From NCBI RefSeq assembly GCF_963665675.1, contig NZ_OY762426.1:310001-374000 (forward strand): a stretch of DNA of 64,000 nucleotides, read 5' to 3'. The stretch is from an uncultured Methanolobus sp. (GTDB lineage Archaea; Halobacteriota; Methanosarcinia; Methanosarcinales; Methanosarcinaceae). This document shows positions 8,900 through 18,253 of the stretch, piece after piece. The notes under the pieces are model-generated. The model did no database searches. It saw only the letters and a program-made list of their open reading frames with translations, and was not told the origin of the DNA. The position numbers and the translations under genes were made by a program. The number at the start of each line of letters is the position of its first letter. The first letter of the stretch is position 1.

Positions 8900-9946
8900 T
8901 TAATCAGAGCTGACTTTTCTTGCAACAATCATCCTTAAAGGCAGATTCTCTCCCATTGAAATGTTGATTATTTGTTCACCTAAAAGCCCGCAGTTTTCAA
9001 ACAACTTAAAAAGCTCAGTATTGGTCATCAAATGCAACTGCTTATTATTTGTGATTCTTTCCCGGAGATCAAGGGTCAAAGTAGAGAGAGGAGATGTTTG
9101 TAAGTCATCTATGGTAAATAGCTGGGTTATGAATAAGCCATTTGGAACTAAAGCTTCTGACACTTTTTCATAGAGTTTTTTTGCTTCATCAAATCCTCCT
9201 TCCAGTGACAGAGCTTCAAATATTATCTCATAACCGGTTCCAAAATTATCTATCATATAATCTCCGGATACAAAAAAAACCTGGTTATTTACATTAAAAT
9301 CATCGATGAATTCCTCTGCCACGACTGAGACCTCAGGCCGGTCAAAAATAATGACCTCAAGGTCAGGATTCTCCTGTGCAAATCCTATCCCAAAAAGACC
9401 GTGACCACCACCAAGATCAAGAAGTCTGCATGCCGTTTCAAATTCTGGAAACGAAGACACTAGTTGTATTGTTCTCTGCAATCTTCCATGAGTGCAATCC
9501 CTTGCAGTCCACCTGATGGATTCCGTGGAATAATTGAATTTTGTCTTTTCTTCTGCAGGAGGGGTCTCGTTTACAAGGCAGGACTTAAGATCATTCCAAA
9601 GATTGCGTTCTTTAACTGCATTTTCCAGATAATATGAATAATAATCTTCACCTTTTACAAGAAAAGGTACATAATCCGGATTCAGACAATACTTATCATG
9701 TATTTTATGAAGAAAATCCATTGCTGTAAGGATGTCAAGCATACGCGAGCTAACGGCTTCATTGTATCCCGTCATTCCAACAAATGCTTCAGCAGTTATA
9801 GGTTCTTTCAGCTTCTCAAAAAAACCCAGTTCAAAAGCCGTAAAAAGGATTTGTGATCTCTCAAATCCCATTGCAATTTTTCTTATTGATTCTTCCATGT
9901 ACTTTACAGGAGGTGGAATATCTGATAATTTTCCTTTGTATTTCAT
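8900..9946 (-). CDS. SAM-dependent methyltransferase (O-methyltransferase-like)
   Basis: 348-aa class I methyltransferase of the Methyltransf_2 type. An N-terminal helical/winged-helix dimerisation domain (~residues 20-110, 'FTAFELGFFEKL') is followed by the SAM-binding motif LDLGGGHGLFGIGFA and the acidic 'VIIFDRPEV' that contacts the ribose. Such enzymes methylate hydroxyl groups of small molecules; the acceptor here is unknown. It is divergently paired with a full-length paralogue at 10111, and the two share the interval with AATTAGTA repeats. No Shine-Dalgarno site is obvious. The neighbouring chelate transporter invites, but does not prove, a role in making or modifying a metal ligand. 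Confidence 0.85.
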   Translation of the reverse strand: MKYKGKLSDIPPPVKYMEESIRKIAMGFERSQILFTAFELGFFEKLKEPITAEAFVGMTGYNEAVSSRMLDILTAMDFLHKIHDKYCLNPDYVPFLVKGEDYYSYYLENAVKERNLWNDLKSCLVNETPPAEEKTKFNYSTESIRWTARDCTHGRLQRTIQLVSSFPEFETACRLLDLGGGHGLFGIGFAQENPDLEVIIFDRPEVSVVAEEFIDDFNVNNQVFFVSGDYMIDNFGTGYEIIFEALSLEGGFDEAKKLYEKVSEALVPNGLFITQLFTIDDLQTSPLSTLTLDLRERITNNKQLHLMTNTELFKLFENCGLLGEQIINISMGENLPLRMIVARKVSSD

Positions 9947-9982
9947 AAATTGCGCCTATGATGTTTTCTATGCATTGGTAAT

Positions 9983-10014
9983 AATTAGTAATACATATAT
10001 AACACTAATTAGTA
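9983..10014. promoter_or_regulatory. Divergent promoter/operator region of the methyltransferase pair
   Basis: Two copies of AATTAGTA (9983-9990 and 10007-10014) lie 24 bp apart and flank the TATA-like ACATATATAA. The second copy is part of the perfect 10-bp palindrome ACTAATTAGT (10004-10013). The spacing of roughly two helical turns around a shared TATA region is what a dimeric regulator controlling both genes would need. Seen in sequence; the function is inferred. Confidence 0.4.
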
Positions 10015-10110
10015 CAATACACCCCTGTATAAATTATCGGCAAGTAAGTGAAATCAAAATACGACATGAAAACCCAAATCATGATACTTTTAGAATACTG
10101 GAGATTAAAA

Positions 10111-11163
10111 ATGGAACAATTGGAAAAATTATCAGATATGAAACCACCCTTTGAGGATAAAACAAATTTCTTACGTGATATCAATATTGGTTTTGAAAAG
10201 AGCAGGATACTTCAAACTGCTCTTGAATTGGATATTTTTTCTAAACTAACGGTTGCAAGAGATGCAAATAAGCTTTCAGAGGAACTTAACACAAACTATG
10301 AGTTAACGTCACATCTGCTGGATACTCTGGTAGCTATGGAGTTGCTTGAAAAAAGTTACTCTCGATATACAACACCAATTGACCTTGCACCTTTTCTTGT
10401 GAAGGATAGTCTATATGCATCCAGATATCTGGCCAATGCCAGAGAGGAGATCGAAGTCTGGATGAATCTCACAGACATAATTAAAAATGGTGTGCCTGAG
10501 ACTGAAAAGAAAGATGCTCAGAAACGTGATTATACGACTGATCAGATTGAGTGGATAGCAAGAATGTCAGTGTTTGGCAGAATACAGGCTACCATGCATT
10601 ACATTAGATCGATTCCAGAGTTCAAGCGTGCAAGAACAATTATTGACCTTGGAGGTGGACATGGACTTTTTGGGATAGGATTTGCCCAAGAAAACACCAA
10701 AGCAAAAGTGACTATTTTTGATATGCAAGGGGTAATCGAAGTTGCTGAAAAGAACATAATGAAATATCAGGTGCAAAACAGGGTGAAAGCTATTGCAGGA
10801 GATTACCTTGAGGATTATATTGGCAGCGGCTATGATCTTGTCTTTGAGGCATGTTCTTTTGGTGGTAATCTAGAACAGGCAGACAGGTACTATGGCAAGG
10901 TTGCAGATTCTCTGAATGAAGGTGGTCTTTTCATTATTCAGACTATCTGCATTGATGATGACGGTGCATCTCCATTGCTGCCTCTTATATGGTCACTTAA
11001 GGACAAAATGATCAAAAACGGGCATACTTACATGAAAACGGATTCTGCTCTTTCCGGTCTTCTGTCAAAATCAGGACTTTTTGTGGAGGATATTATTGAT
11101 ATGACTGAGCTTTATGATTCACCGATGAAGTTAGTAATAGCACGGAAAAGATGTTACTCCTAA
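10111..11163 (+). CDS. SAM-dependent methyltransferase, paralogue of 8900-9946
   Basis: 350 aa from the ATG at 10111, chosen because GGAG lies 7 nt upstream and because the resulting N-terminus (MEQLEKLSDM) aligns with that of the neighbour; a GTG at 10048 would add 21 residues with no ribosome-binding site. The domain order is the same: dimerisation domain, then 'IIDLGGGHGLFGIGFAQE' for SAM binding. The two proteins are similar along their whole length, pointing to gene duplication followed by divergence or a heterodimer. The substrate is unknown. Confidence 0.85.
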   Translation: MEQLEKLSDMKPPFEDKTNFLRDINIGFEKSRILQTALELDIFSKLTVARDANKLSEELNTNYELTSHLLDTLVAMELLEKSYSRYTTPIDLAPFLVKDSLYASRYLANAREEIEVWMNLTDIIKNGVPETEKKDAQKRDYTTDQIEWIARMSVFGRIQATMHYIRSIPEFKRARTIIDLGGGHGLFGIGFAQENTKAKVTIFDMQGVIEVAEKNIMKYQVQNRVKAIAGDYLEDYIGSGYDLVFEACSFGGNLEQADRYYGKVADSLNEGGLFIIQTICIDDDGASPLLPLIWSLKDKMIKNGHTYMKTDSALSGLLSKSGLFVEDIIDMTELYDSPMKLVIARKRCYS

Positions 11164-11747
11164 TAGAAAATAAATGGATCTTAAAGAAAGGTTGTGATGT
11201 GTCTCTGGATATTTTGGAATATTTCCTTTGATATAGTTTATATTGTTGTTTTTATCTCCAATATATATCTTTAGGCCCCTTTCAAAATGACATTCATTTC
11301 CAGTTATAACAATCCTTATTTTCTTTATATTAGTATTTATTTAAACTCCCCTAACTAAAGTACATCATCTAATTCGTTTATTTAATAAATTGTACTATAA
11401 TAATAAATTATTATGGCATTAAAAGTTTAATAGCCCTTTATTCCCATACTTTTTTGTTTTTATGAAAACGCAATCAATAGACGGTCTTATAAAACTTATC
11501 ATATGGAATGAATTTAGGGGAAATTGACACTTTATTTTCCAATTCAAATATAAATAGTCTTTATTTTGAAAATTAAACAGCTTTAAAAATGTACTTTTTG
11601 TGGGGGAGCACTTACAGCATATTTGCAATGAAAAATAAGGCATGTACTCCCTTTATTAGAGTGTCGGTTCTAAAGGACCCTAATATCTTCTAATAAATGA
11701 TAACCGCATCCAAAACACTTATCAGAAAACATCTTCAAGAAAGACCT
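11164..11747. other. Long AT-rich intergenic region
   Basis: About 580 bp without a supported gene. A possible 21-codon frame (11628-11693) lacks a well-placed ribosome-binding site and a frame on the opposite strand (11419-11643) has biased, low-complexity composition. A GGGGGAG sequence at 11611 is not followed by a start at useful distance. Promoter of the downstream HAD gene is expected near the right end but no clear TATA box is visible. Confidence 0.4.
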
Positions 11748-12407
11748 ATGTTCAAAGGAATCGTTTTTGACTCTGATGGAGTTCTGGTTAACTCAATGCC
11801 GTTTCATGCAAAGGCATGGGTGGAAGTTTTTGCAGAATACGGTCTCGAAGTTACAGAAGAAGACATCTATGAGATCGAAGGCTCAAACCATGTCGGAGTC
11901 ATCAACATATTTTTTGGCAAAGCCAGAAGGATACCGGAACCTGAAATTTATGCGGAAATACTGGAAAAGAAGAGAGCTCATTTTCTTGAAAATAACCGTG
12001 CCGAAGTTTTTAAAGGCATGTATGAATGCCTCAGTTCCCTGAAAAACAAGTTCAAACTGGCAGTAGCATCTGGTGCCGACAGGACTATTGTTACATCACT
12101 TATGGATAAGTTCTATCCGGGAATATTTGATGTCATTGTTTCCGGAGAAGATGTTAAGAATGGAAAGCCGGACCCGGAACCTTATGAAAAAGCAATTGCA
12201 AAACTAGGACTCAGTAAAGATGAGTGTCTTGTTGTAGAGAATGCGCCTCTTGGAATAGAATCAGCTAAGAATGCAGGTGTGTTTTGTGTTGGAGTCCCGA
12301 CTTATCTTGATGAAACAAAGATTCAGGAAGCTGATATTATAGTTAAAAATCACGCTGAACTTATTGATTACCTTACAGGACTGAGGAACAAAATGACCGA
12401 GGATTAA
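11748..12407 (+). CDS. HAD-superfamily hydrolase, beta-phosphoglucomutase-like
   Basis: Cytoplasmic phosphatase or phosphomutase of the HAD superfamily, 219 aa. Motif I DSDGVLVNS contains both catalytic aspartates right after the start, motif II is 'VASGAD', the motif III lysine is in 'NGKPDPEPY' and motif IV is 'VVENAPLGIESA'. The cap lies between motifs I and II, as in the beta-phosphoglucomutase group. The ATG at 11748 gives the family-typical MFKGIVFDSDG; an ATG at 11697 would add 17 residues. Neither has a strong ribosome-binding site. The substrate cannot be assigned. Confidence 0.82.
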   Translation: MFKGIVFDSDGVLVNSMPFHAKAWVEVFAEYGLEVTEEDIYEIEGSNHVGVINIFFGKARRIPEPEIYAEILEKKRAHFLENNRAEVFKGMYECLSSLKNKFKLAVASGADRTIVTSLMDKFYPGIFDVIVSGEDVKNGKPDPEPYEKAIAKLGLSKDECLVVENAPLGIESAKNAGVFCVGVPTYLDETKIQEADIIVKNHAELIDYLTGLRNKMTED

Positions 12408-12463
12408 AAAAGTGAAGTATAATTCCGATTAATTTTATGTAGTTTGTCTCTTTTCATCCCTAT

Positions 12464-13348
12464 ATGAAATTTAATCCCACCATACTAATTCTGTGTACTC
12501 TGTTAGTACTATTGTCCGGCTGCATTGAAGACAATTCCGCAGATTCCCCGATAAATGATCTGGAGCATGAAGATGCGAGTATAAGAAATGATGCAATTGA
12601 GAAACTTTCACAAACTGGAGATGAGGATACAGTTTTATCCCTGATGCAGGTGGCCAATAATAATAACAACACGATCGAAAAAAGGAAAAATGCAATTAAA
12701 GTCCTTGGTGCGACTGGAAATAACCGTGCATCCAAACTTTTGCTCAACATTTCCCTGGACGGAGAAGAAGAGAAAACAATAAGAATGGCATCAATACTTG
12801 CTCTTGGAGATATTGGTAACGTGACCATGCTCATGCCTCTTGCAAATTTGAGTTATGGTGATGACGGGCTTATCCTCTACCATGCTGCATATGTTCTTGA
12901 CCAAATAGGAGACGGAGAAAATGTTTATGCAAGCTATGGGAAGCTTCCATACCCTTTGAGTGAAGAACAAAGGCTCTACAGGAACAATGTGGGTGAAATA
13001 ATGGATGAGTGCAGTTTGAACAGTAGTTCATCCATAATTGAAAATGCTACAACTATTATGAGAAGCTATAATATCAAAAGTGGTTATATAGAGATCTCAA
13101 GTGACATTGAACCTGAAATATCTGAAATGAATACGATTTATCAAATTTATGATAAAGAAGCAAGAAAGAAAGGAATAAACCAAGTGCCTGTAAGATTTGT
13201 CCGTTGTGGAGTTGCGACATTCCCAGTATATTGGTACAATATAACAGATATAGGAGATTTGAATGCCACAAACTTATATGCACTTTCTGATGGTGATGTC
13301 GAAAGCCGCGTTTATACCCCAAGTTTGACAGTTTTCACTCTTTCATGA
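12464..13348 (+). CDS. HEAT-repeat lipoprotein
   Basis: 294-aa exported lipoprotein: hydrophobic signal segment followed by lipobox LLSGC (Cys20). Residues ~28-150 contain HEAT-like repeats ('DASIRNDAIEKLS', 'KRKNAIKVLGATG', 'IRMASILALGDIG'). The C-terminal half (~170-294) has no recognised domain. The architecture resembles the partial protein at 1-675 in its repeats but the N-termini differ. Function unknown; probably a cell-surface scaffold. The next feature downstream is an insertion sequence, so its transcription unit probably ends here. Confidence 0.78.
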   Translation: MKFNPTILILCTLLVLLSGCIEDNSADSPINDLEHEDASIRNDAIEKLSQTGDEDTVLSLMQVANNNNNTIEKRKNAIKVLGATGNNRASKLLLNISLDGEEEKTIRMASILALGDIGNVTMLMPLANLSYGDDGLILYHAAYVLDQIGDGENVYASYGKLPYPLSEEQRLYRNNVGEIMDECSLNSSSSIIENATTIMRSYNIKSGYIEISSDIEPEISEMNTIYQIYDKEARKKGINQVPVRFVRCGVATFPVYWYNITDIGDLNATNLYALSDGDVESRVYTPSLTVFTLS

Positions 13349-13400
13349 AGAGAATGTCTTCTCACTGGACCCAATTTTTCGTATTTTTGTCAGGAAAACC

Positions 13401-14915
13401 TATTTGACAGTCTAAACAATTTTAAGTAATTCGCTACGATTTCACCCATTTCTGCCTTAAAATCAGTGAATTTATCCCATCAAAATTGGCGTAAATGTAC
13501 TTTTTTGATTGCTCATCCGTAAAATCGACGGTTACTGTCAAATTCAATAAGCTATTTTTGATGAATTTTGTAGACTTATGTCTGAGTTCATTGAACTCAT
13601 ATCGCATCAGCGATATGAAAAGTTGTGCAATGAATCCTATGATCACTGCACCATAAATGGAAGCCTCAGTCCATACTCTTAATGGTTTAATTTCAATCTC
13701 GTTCTTCAGGGAATGGATTATTTTTTCAATGGAGTCTTTTTTTCTGTATGTTAGAAGAGCTTCTTTTAGTGTCAAATTCTGACTTGATCTCAGGCAGAAA
13801 AATCCTTCTCTACCTGTAATTATCTTTTCTTCCAGAAGCTTGATAGCCTCCTGTTCATCTAGTTCCATCAGTTTAGTCTGCAAAGAATAAGTGACATCAA
13901 CAAGAACATTGTTGATTCTGAATTTTTTAGGAAGCTTCTTGTTTTTGCTGATAGCTTTCTGTATCTCCTTTGCTTCCTCCAACAATCTCATAACTTTTCT
14001 TATTTTAGAGTCATGTTGTTCTTTCTGGAGCTTTTCTGAAAAATACATGTAATTAACACTGCTTGGTTTAATGGTTTTCAGTCCATATATTCCATTTTCA
14101 GAATCGATAAGTTCAGGAGAAGCTTCCCAGAATACTGCAATTTTCTTATCATCACTCTTATTGAGTTTTCTTGCAGTTAAGTAATGCATCTCATCTTCCC
14201 TTATCAAGTCAATGTTCCCTTTGCTATGAGCTCCTTTATCAAAAACGACAAGTGAACCCTGGTCCATTCTATTGTTGATTTGGTAATATGTCTTCTCAAA
14301 ATGTTTTTGATCTGGTAGATTTCCCTTCTCTACTGTAAGACCTATGGGAACATTTATAGGATTAGCAAGTTCAGCAAGACCTATTGTTATCTGTTTTTTG
14401 TCTGGTCGATGATCTCTGCTATATCCATACATTCCAAGAGGAGATTTGTCACCATGGAAAAAAATGCTCGTCCAGTCCATGTTTACGTTGGTATGTTCAA
14501 AATCGTATCGGGCAAATATTTCATCCTGAATATTGGAAATAATCGTTTCACGATTATTTCCCAGGGTTTCAAGAACCCTGTAGAGAGTTCTTTCACAAAA
14601 TTCAGGTAGATTGAAAATGTCAAGCACTTCATCACGATTGATCCAATCGTGAGCTTTACTTATGCTGAAATTATCTGTAAGCTTGTAACTTATAAGTGCT
14701 TTCAGTAGGCTGTTGATATCAATACCATTCTTTTTGTGTTTACCAAAAACAGCGGATAAATCAAGGGTATCGTAAAGCCAATTTACAGCCAGAATAGTTC
14801 CGATGGGAAAGCATATATTCTCATTAGGAATAATCTCATATGTTCTTAGTTTTGTTTGCATTTTAACCGAATACAACAAAGCTAAGAACACTCTTATTAA
14901 TTTTGACTGTCAAAG
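13401..14915 (-). mobile_element. IS1634-type insertion sequence (ends provisional)
   Basis: A transposase gene is bounded by a 10-bp inverted repeat: TTTGACAGTC at 13403-13412 and its complement at 14905-14914. No short target-site duplication is visible next to these, so the ends are provisional; IS1634-family elements are known for long or variable duplications. The element lies between the HEAT lipoprotein gene and the fttA terminator and interrupts no recognisable gene. Confidence 0.65.
13434..14861 (-). CDS. IS1634-family (IS4-like) DDE transposase
   Basis: 475 aa from the ATG at 14861 (MQTKLRTYEI). The catalytic triad can be placed: Asp129 in 'NMDWTSIFF', Asp208 in 'VVFDKGAHS', and Glu379 in the Y-x-K/R...E signature 'YRKKDSIEKIIHSLK', the IS4-superfamily hallmark. 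The N-terminal ~110 residues form a helical DNA-binding part. A long insertion between the second Asp and the Glu is normal for the group. The frame is intact, so the element may be active. An ATG ten codons upstream also exists. Confidence 0.88.
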   Translation of the reverse strand: MQTKLRTYEIIPNENICFPIGTILAVNWLYDTLDLSAVFGKHKKNGIDINSLLKALISYKLTDNFSISKAHDWINRDEVLDIFNLPEFCERTLYRVLETLGNNRETIISNIQDEIFARYDFEHTNVNMDWTSIFFHGDKSPLGMYGYSRDHRPDKKQITIGLAELANPINVPIGLTVEKGNLPDQKHFEKTYYQINNRMDQGSLVVFDKGAHSKGNIDLIREDEMHYLTARKLNKSDDKKIAVFWEASPELIDSENGIYGLKTIKPSSVNYMYFSEKLQKEQHDSKIRKVMRLLEEAKEIQKAISKNKKLPKKFRINNVLVDVTYSLQTKLMELDEQEAIKLLEEKIITGREGFFCLRSSQNLTLKEALLTYRKKDSIEKIIHSLKNEIEIKPLRVWTEASIYGAVIIGFIAQLFISLMRYEFNELRHKSTKFIKNSLLNLTVTVDFTDEQSKKYIYANFDGINSLILRQKWVKS

Positions 14916-14979
14916 TTGGGTTATACCGCAGACTTCAATTTTACAAATATGTCAAATTAAATCCAATATGCCAGATTTT

Positions 14980-15015
14980 AAAAAAAAGAGAACTGTACGG
15001 TTATACCAACCGTAC
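14980..15015 (-). terminator. Intrinsic-type terminator overlapping the fttA stop codon
   Basis: On the minus strand GTACGGTT - GGTAT - AACCGTAC forms a perfect 8-bp stem that contains the last codons and the TAA of the fttA gene. Within 7 nt it runs into a stretch of eight T. It should end transcripts of the fttA gene and shields it from the insertion sequence downstream. Confidence 0.7.
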
Positions 15016-16911
15016 TGTTTCAAGGTTTGTGAGTGCTTTTGTCTCAAGTTTGTTCTTTTTGTGAAGTGAACTTGCAAGATCAATGCATGAACGCTCGTCA
15101 CCGTGTTCAGTGAATACTCTTTCAGGACGTGGTTTCATCCTCTTGATGTAATCCATAAGCTGCCTTCTGTCAGAGTGACCAGAGAAACCGTCAACAACTT
15201 CAACATTCATATTCATCTTAACTACATGAGTGCCGTCTCTTGTGGAGAGTGGAATTTCCTTCCATCCTTTCTGAATTCTCCTGCCAAGAGTTCCGTCAGC
15301 CTGATAACCTACAAACACGAGAGTGTTATTTTCGTTCTCAGCGAACGCCTTGAAGTATTCAATAACCGGACCTGCATTCATCATACCTGATGTTGAAAGA
15401 ATCACACATGGTTCGGGTTCATTAATAATCTTCTGACGCAGTTCGTTGGAGTCAACCGGCTTGAAGCATTCGGAAAGGAACGGATTCTGTCCTTTCTGGA
15501 AAATAAGCTTACGCAGGTCGTTGTTAAGATACTCAGGATATGTTGCATGGATTGCTGTTGCTTCCCATATCATACCGTCAAGATAGACAGGTACATTTGG
15601 TATGATACCTTTGCGTATTGCATCCTCAAGAACTATCATAACTTCCTGGCTTCTTCCTACTGCAAAAGCAGGGATAAGAACAATTCCATCGTTCTTCAGT
15701 GTTGAATTGACAATGTTCTGCAGGTTCTTCTCAGCTTCCTGAAGTGAGGGCTGCGTTGCATTGGAATTTCCATACGTGGATTCCATGATGACACTTTCAA
15801 CACGTGGAAACCTGTTAACTGCAGCATCAAAGAGCCTTGTTTTCTCATACTTGAAATCACCTGTGAAAACAACATTATGCAAACCGTCACCAATGTGGAA
15901 GTGTGATACAGCAGAACCCAGAATGTGTCCTGCATTGTGGAATGTGAGCTTGATATCAGGAGCAATGTCAGTTACTTCCTCATAATCAAGAACAATAGCG
16001 TGTTTCAATCCTTCCCTTACATCAGCAGAAGCATAAGGAGGTCTCTTGCCTTCCTTTGCAGCCACATCTATGTAGTCAAGCTGCAACAGCGCCATAAGAT
16101 CCCTGGTTGGAGGAGTACAGTAAATTGGTCCTTCAAAACCATACTTGTAAAGCAGTGGCACAAGACCCTGATGGTCAAGGTGAGCATGTGTCAGTACCAC
16201 AGCATCGATCTGGTTGATAGGGTATGCTTCCGGTACATAGAGATAAGGAGTCATATTGTCATCTGAACCGACATTGACACCACAATCGATCATTATACGG
16301 GATTCAGGGGTTGAGATGATAAAACAGCTTCTTCCTACTTCCTTTGCACCGCCAAGGGAAGTTACTCTTACCCATTCATCCTTGGACGTACATCCCCTGT
16401 GAATCTTTCTTCCAACAGATTTAAGAATATCTTTTCTTTCTTTGTGATTGGTACGCATGAACTCACGTATGTTCTGTACAGTACGTGATTTGATAGGTGG
16501 AGTTCTCACAACCTTTGGAGTCCATCCTATTTTTTTAGTGATCTCCCTGAGAGTCTCTCCATGTTTTCCAATTACAAGCCCGGGCTTTTCAGCTTCTATT
16601 ATAACTTCACCAACATCAGGGGCAAAGTGATAATTGGAAACACCTGATTCTTCCGGAACTGTCTGGAGTATCTTAGTGATAGACTCTTCAGGTGGCATAA
16701 GCACCTTTGGGTCAGGACGTACAACAATACGTGTCCTGAGTGCTTTTGCAAGGTTACGGACAATGTTGCCATTGTCTGCAAATTTTTTAGGCTCTTCTGT
16801 ATAAACAACTAACTGGGGGCCTTCAAACTCAACACTAGAAATAGTAGTACCGCGAGGTAATTTTTCTTCTATTTTCTTCTTCAGATCAGATAGTACTTCT
16901 TCTACCGCCAT
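15001..16911 (-). CDS. fttA: FttA/aCPSF1, transcription termination ribonuclease
   Basis: 636-aa KH-domain metallo-beta-lactamase/beta-CASP protein. Two KH-like domains fill residues ~1-145, with the GKHG loop at 115-118. The metallo-beta-lactamase core follows with zinc ligands HAHLDH at 242-247 and 'FTGDFKYE', then the beta-CASP domain ('[10 protein letters not shown]') and a C-terminal 'GFSGHSD'/'EHGDE' completing the site. The archaeal family (aCPSF1, FttA) cleaves nascent RNA and terminates transcription genome-wide. An AAGGAAGG site precedes the ATG. It lies 100 bp downstream of psmB; a separate TATA-like sequence (TTTAAATATA) suggests its own promoter. Confidence 0.95.
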   Translation of the reverse strand: MAVEEVLSDLKKKIEEKLPRGTTISSVEFEGPQLVVYTEEPKKFADNGNIVRNLAKALRTRIVVRPDPKVLMPPEESITKILQTVPEESGVSNYHFAPDVGEVIIEAEKPGLVIGKHGETLREITKKIGWTPKVVRTPPIKSRTVQNIREFMRTNHKERKDILKSVGRKIHRGCTSKDEWVRVTSLGGAKEVGRSCFIISTPESRIMIDCGVNVGSDDNMTPYLYVPEAYPINQIDAVVLTHAHLDHQGLVPLLYKYGFEGPIYCTPPTRDLMALLQLDYIDVAAKEGKRPPYASADVREGLKHAIVLDYEEVTDIAPDIKLTFHNAGHILGSAVSHFHIGDGLHNVVFTGDFKYEKTRLFDAAVNRFPRVESVIMESTYGNSNATQPSLQEAEKNLQNIVNSTLKNDGIVLIPAFAVGRSQEVMIVLEDAIRKGIIPNVPVYLDGMIWEATAIHATYPEYLNNDLRKLIFQKGQNPFLSECFKPVDSNELRQKIINEPEPCVILSTSGMMNAGPVIEYFKAFAENENNTLVFVGYQADGTLGRRIQKGWKEIPLSTRDGTHVVKMNMNVEVVDGFSGHSDRRQLMDYIKRMKPRPERVFTEHGDERSCIDLASSLHKKNKLETKALTNLETVRLV

Positions 16912-17011
16912 TAAAACAGCCTTCCTTATAAAAAAGTAAAAAATGATATAGTCAAAAAAAACTATATTTAAAATATTAGTTAAATGAGAAATTAAAGGAT
17001 GATTAAACCTA

Positions 17012-17641
17012 TCAGAATTCTTCCCTCATTTTCTTAACTTCTTCCATATCAAGTCTTGTGTATTTATCCTTTGTAATTACAACCACGTCAATGTTCTCAC
17101 CGGATGCAGAATCTCTCTTCATTGCATTGTGAAGCGCCCGTACAGCCAGTTCGATACCATCTTCAGTTGACATATCCTCTCTGTACCTGTCCTCAAGTAC
17201 ACCATATGCAAAAGGAGAACCTGAACCTGTAGATACAGCTTTTGTCTCTTCAATACTTCCGCCAAGTGCATCAAGTGAGTAAATAGAAGGTCCGTTCTTG
17301 TCATATCCACCGACCAAAAGCTGCACCATAAGAGGATAATACCTCTGTCCACTGAGCATATTGGACAACAATGTTGTAAGTCCCTTAATGGTCATGGACT
17401 CCTTGCGCCTCATTTTGTACAACTTAGATTCCACACTCATGACCCTTACGATCTGTTGTGCGTCTCCCACAGAACCTGCAATGGTCATTGCCACCTGATC
17501 ATCAATCTGGTATACCTTCTTTGCGGTTTTGCTTGCAATGAAATTTCCCATTGTTGCACGCTGTTCGGTTGCAAGAACAACACCGTCTCTGCAAACTATC
17601 CCTACAGTGGTCGTACCTTTGTAATGTTTATCATTAACCAT
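17012..17641 (-). CDS. psmB: Proteasome subunit beta
   Basis: 209-aa catalytic subunit of the archaeal 20S proteasome. A short propeptide (MVNDKHYKG) precedes the active-site Thr10 in TTTVG, which becomes the N-terminal nucleophile after self-cleavage. The catalytic Asp (in 'ATEQRAT...' region), Lys in 'SKTAKKVYQ' and the '[13 protein letters not shown]' segment near residue 140 are conserved. It works as two heptameric rings inside alpha rings in the cytoplasm. No alpha-subunit gene lies in the window. It is followed by the fttA gene on the same strand. Confidence 0.95.
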   Translation of the reverse strand: MVNDKHYKGTTTVGIVCRDGVVLATEQRATMGNFIASKTAKKVYQIDDQVAMTIAGSVGDAQQIVRVMSVESKLYKMRRKESMTIKGLTTLLSNMLSGQRYYPLMVQLLVGGYDKNGPSIYSLDALGGSIEETKAVSTGSGSPFAYGVLEDRYREDMSTEDGIELAVRALHNAMKRDSASGENIDVVVITKDKYTRLDMEEVKKMREEF

Positions 17642-17746
17642 TAATTATACCTCATACAAAAATGAGAAAATAAATTGAAAAATGTACAATGCATGACATG
17701 CATCAGTTACTCATTAGCAATTTTTATATATATATTTATCCCTTGT

Positions 17747-18253
17747 TCAGTGAATACCGATTTCCTCAGCAAGTGCCTTCACACGGTCGATACTTTTCAT
17801 GCTGACTTCCTTCTTTTCCATTTTACGGATACGTTTTTCAATGGATATCTTTTCGGTACCTACTAAAAGGTTATCAGCATGAGCAACTATCTTCTGTTCC
17901 AGTGTCACAGGAATATAATCATCATCAGGAAGATTCATTTCCTTTGCTTCATCCCGCGTTATTCCTGCCCCTATATGTCTTTTAATGATTTCCTGCAGTT
18001 CAGGTGCAAGACCATAGGATCTTGCCAGTTCAACACCAAGAACGGCATGGTTAATTCCATGACTTTGGGCTCTGCCAATGTCGTGGAGAAGACCACCTAT
18101 TTCCACAAGTTCAAGATCAACCTTTTTTCCCTGAGCTTTTACTCTGGTTGCTATCTCCATGGCAAGATCAGAAACTGCAATGCAATGAGCTATAACTTTT
18201 TCACTGCAACCTGAATCTTTCAGGATATCCAGAGCATCTCCACGGGATATCAT
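17747..18253 (-). CDS. HD-domain hydrolase (TIGR00295 type)
   Basis: 168-aa cytoplasmic HD-fold protein. Metal ligands of the HD motif are visible: His in 'VIAHCIAVSDLA', the pair HD in 'GGLLHDIGRAQSHG' and later His in 'NHAVLGVEL' and 'IIKRHIGAG'. The family is widespread in archaea; many HD proteins hydrolyse phosphate esters of nucleotides, but the substrate of this group is not known to me. The ATG overlaps the TFE stop by 4 bp (ATGA), so it is translated with the transcription factor gene. Confidence 0.85.
   Translation of the reverse strand: MISRGDALDILKDSGCSEKVIAHCIAVSDLAMEIATRVKAQGKKVDLELVEIGGLLHDIGRAQSHGINHAVLGVELARSYGLAPELQEIIKRHIGAGITRDEAKEMNLPDDDYIPVTLEQKIVAHADNLLVGTEKISIEKRIRKMEKKEVSMKSIDRVKALAEEIGIH

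Noticed and set aside
11419..11693. Short frames in the long intergenic region before the HAD gene
   Set aside because: Biased composition, no start signals, no similarity to anything recognised.
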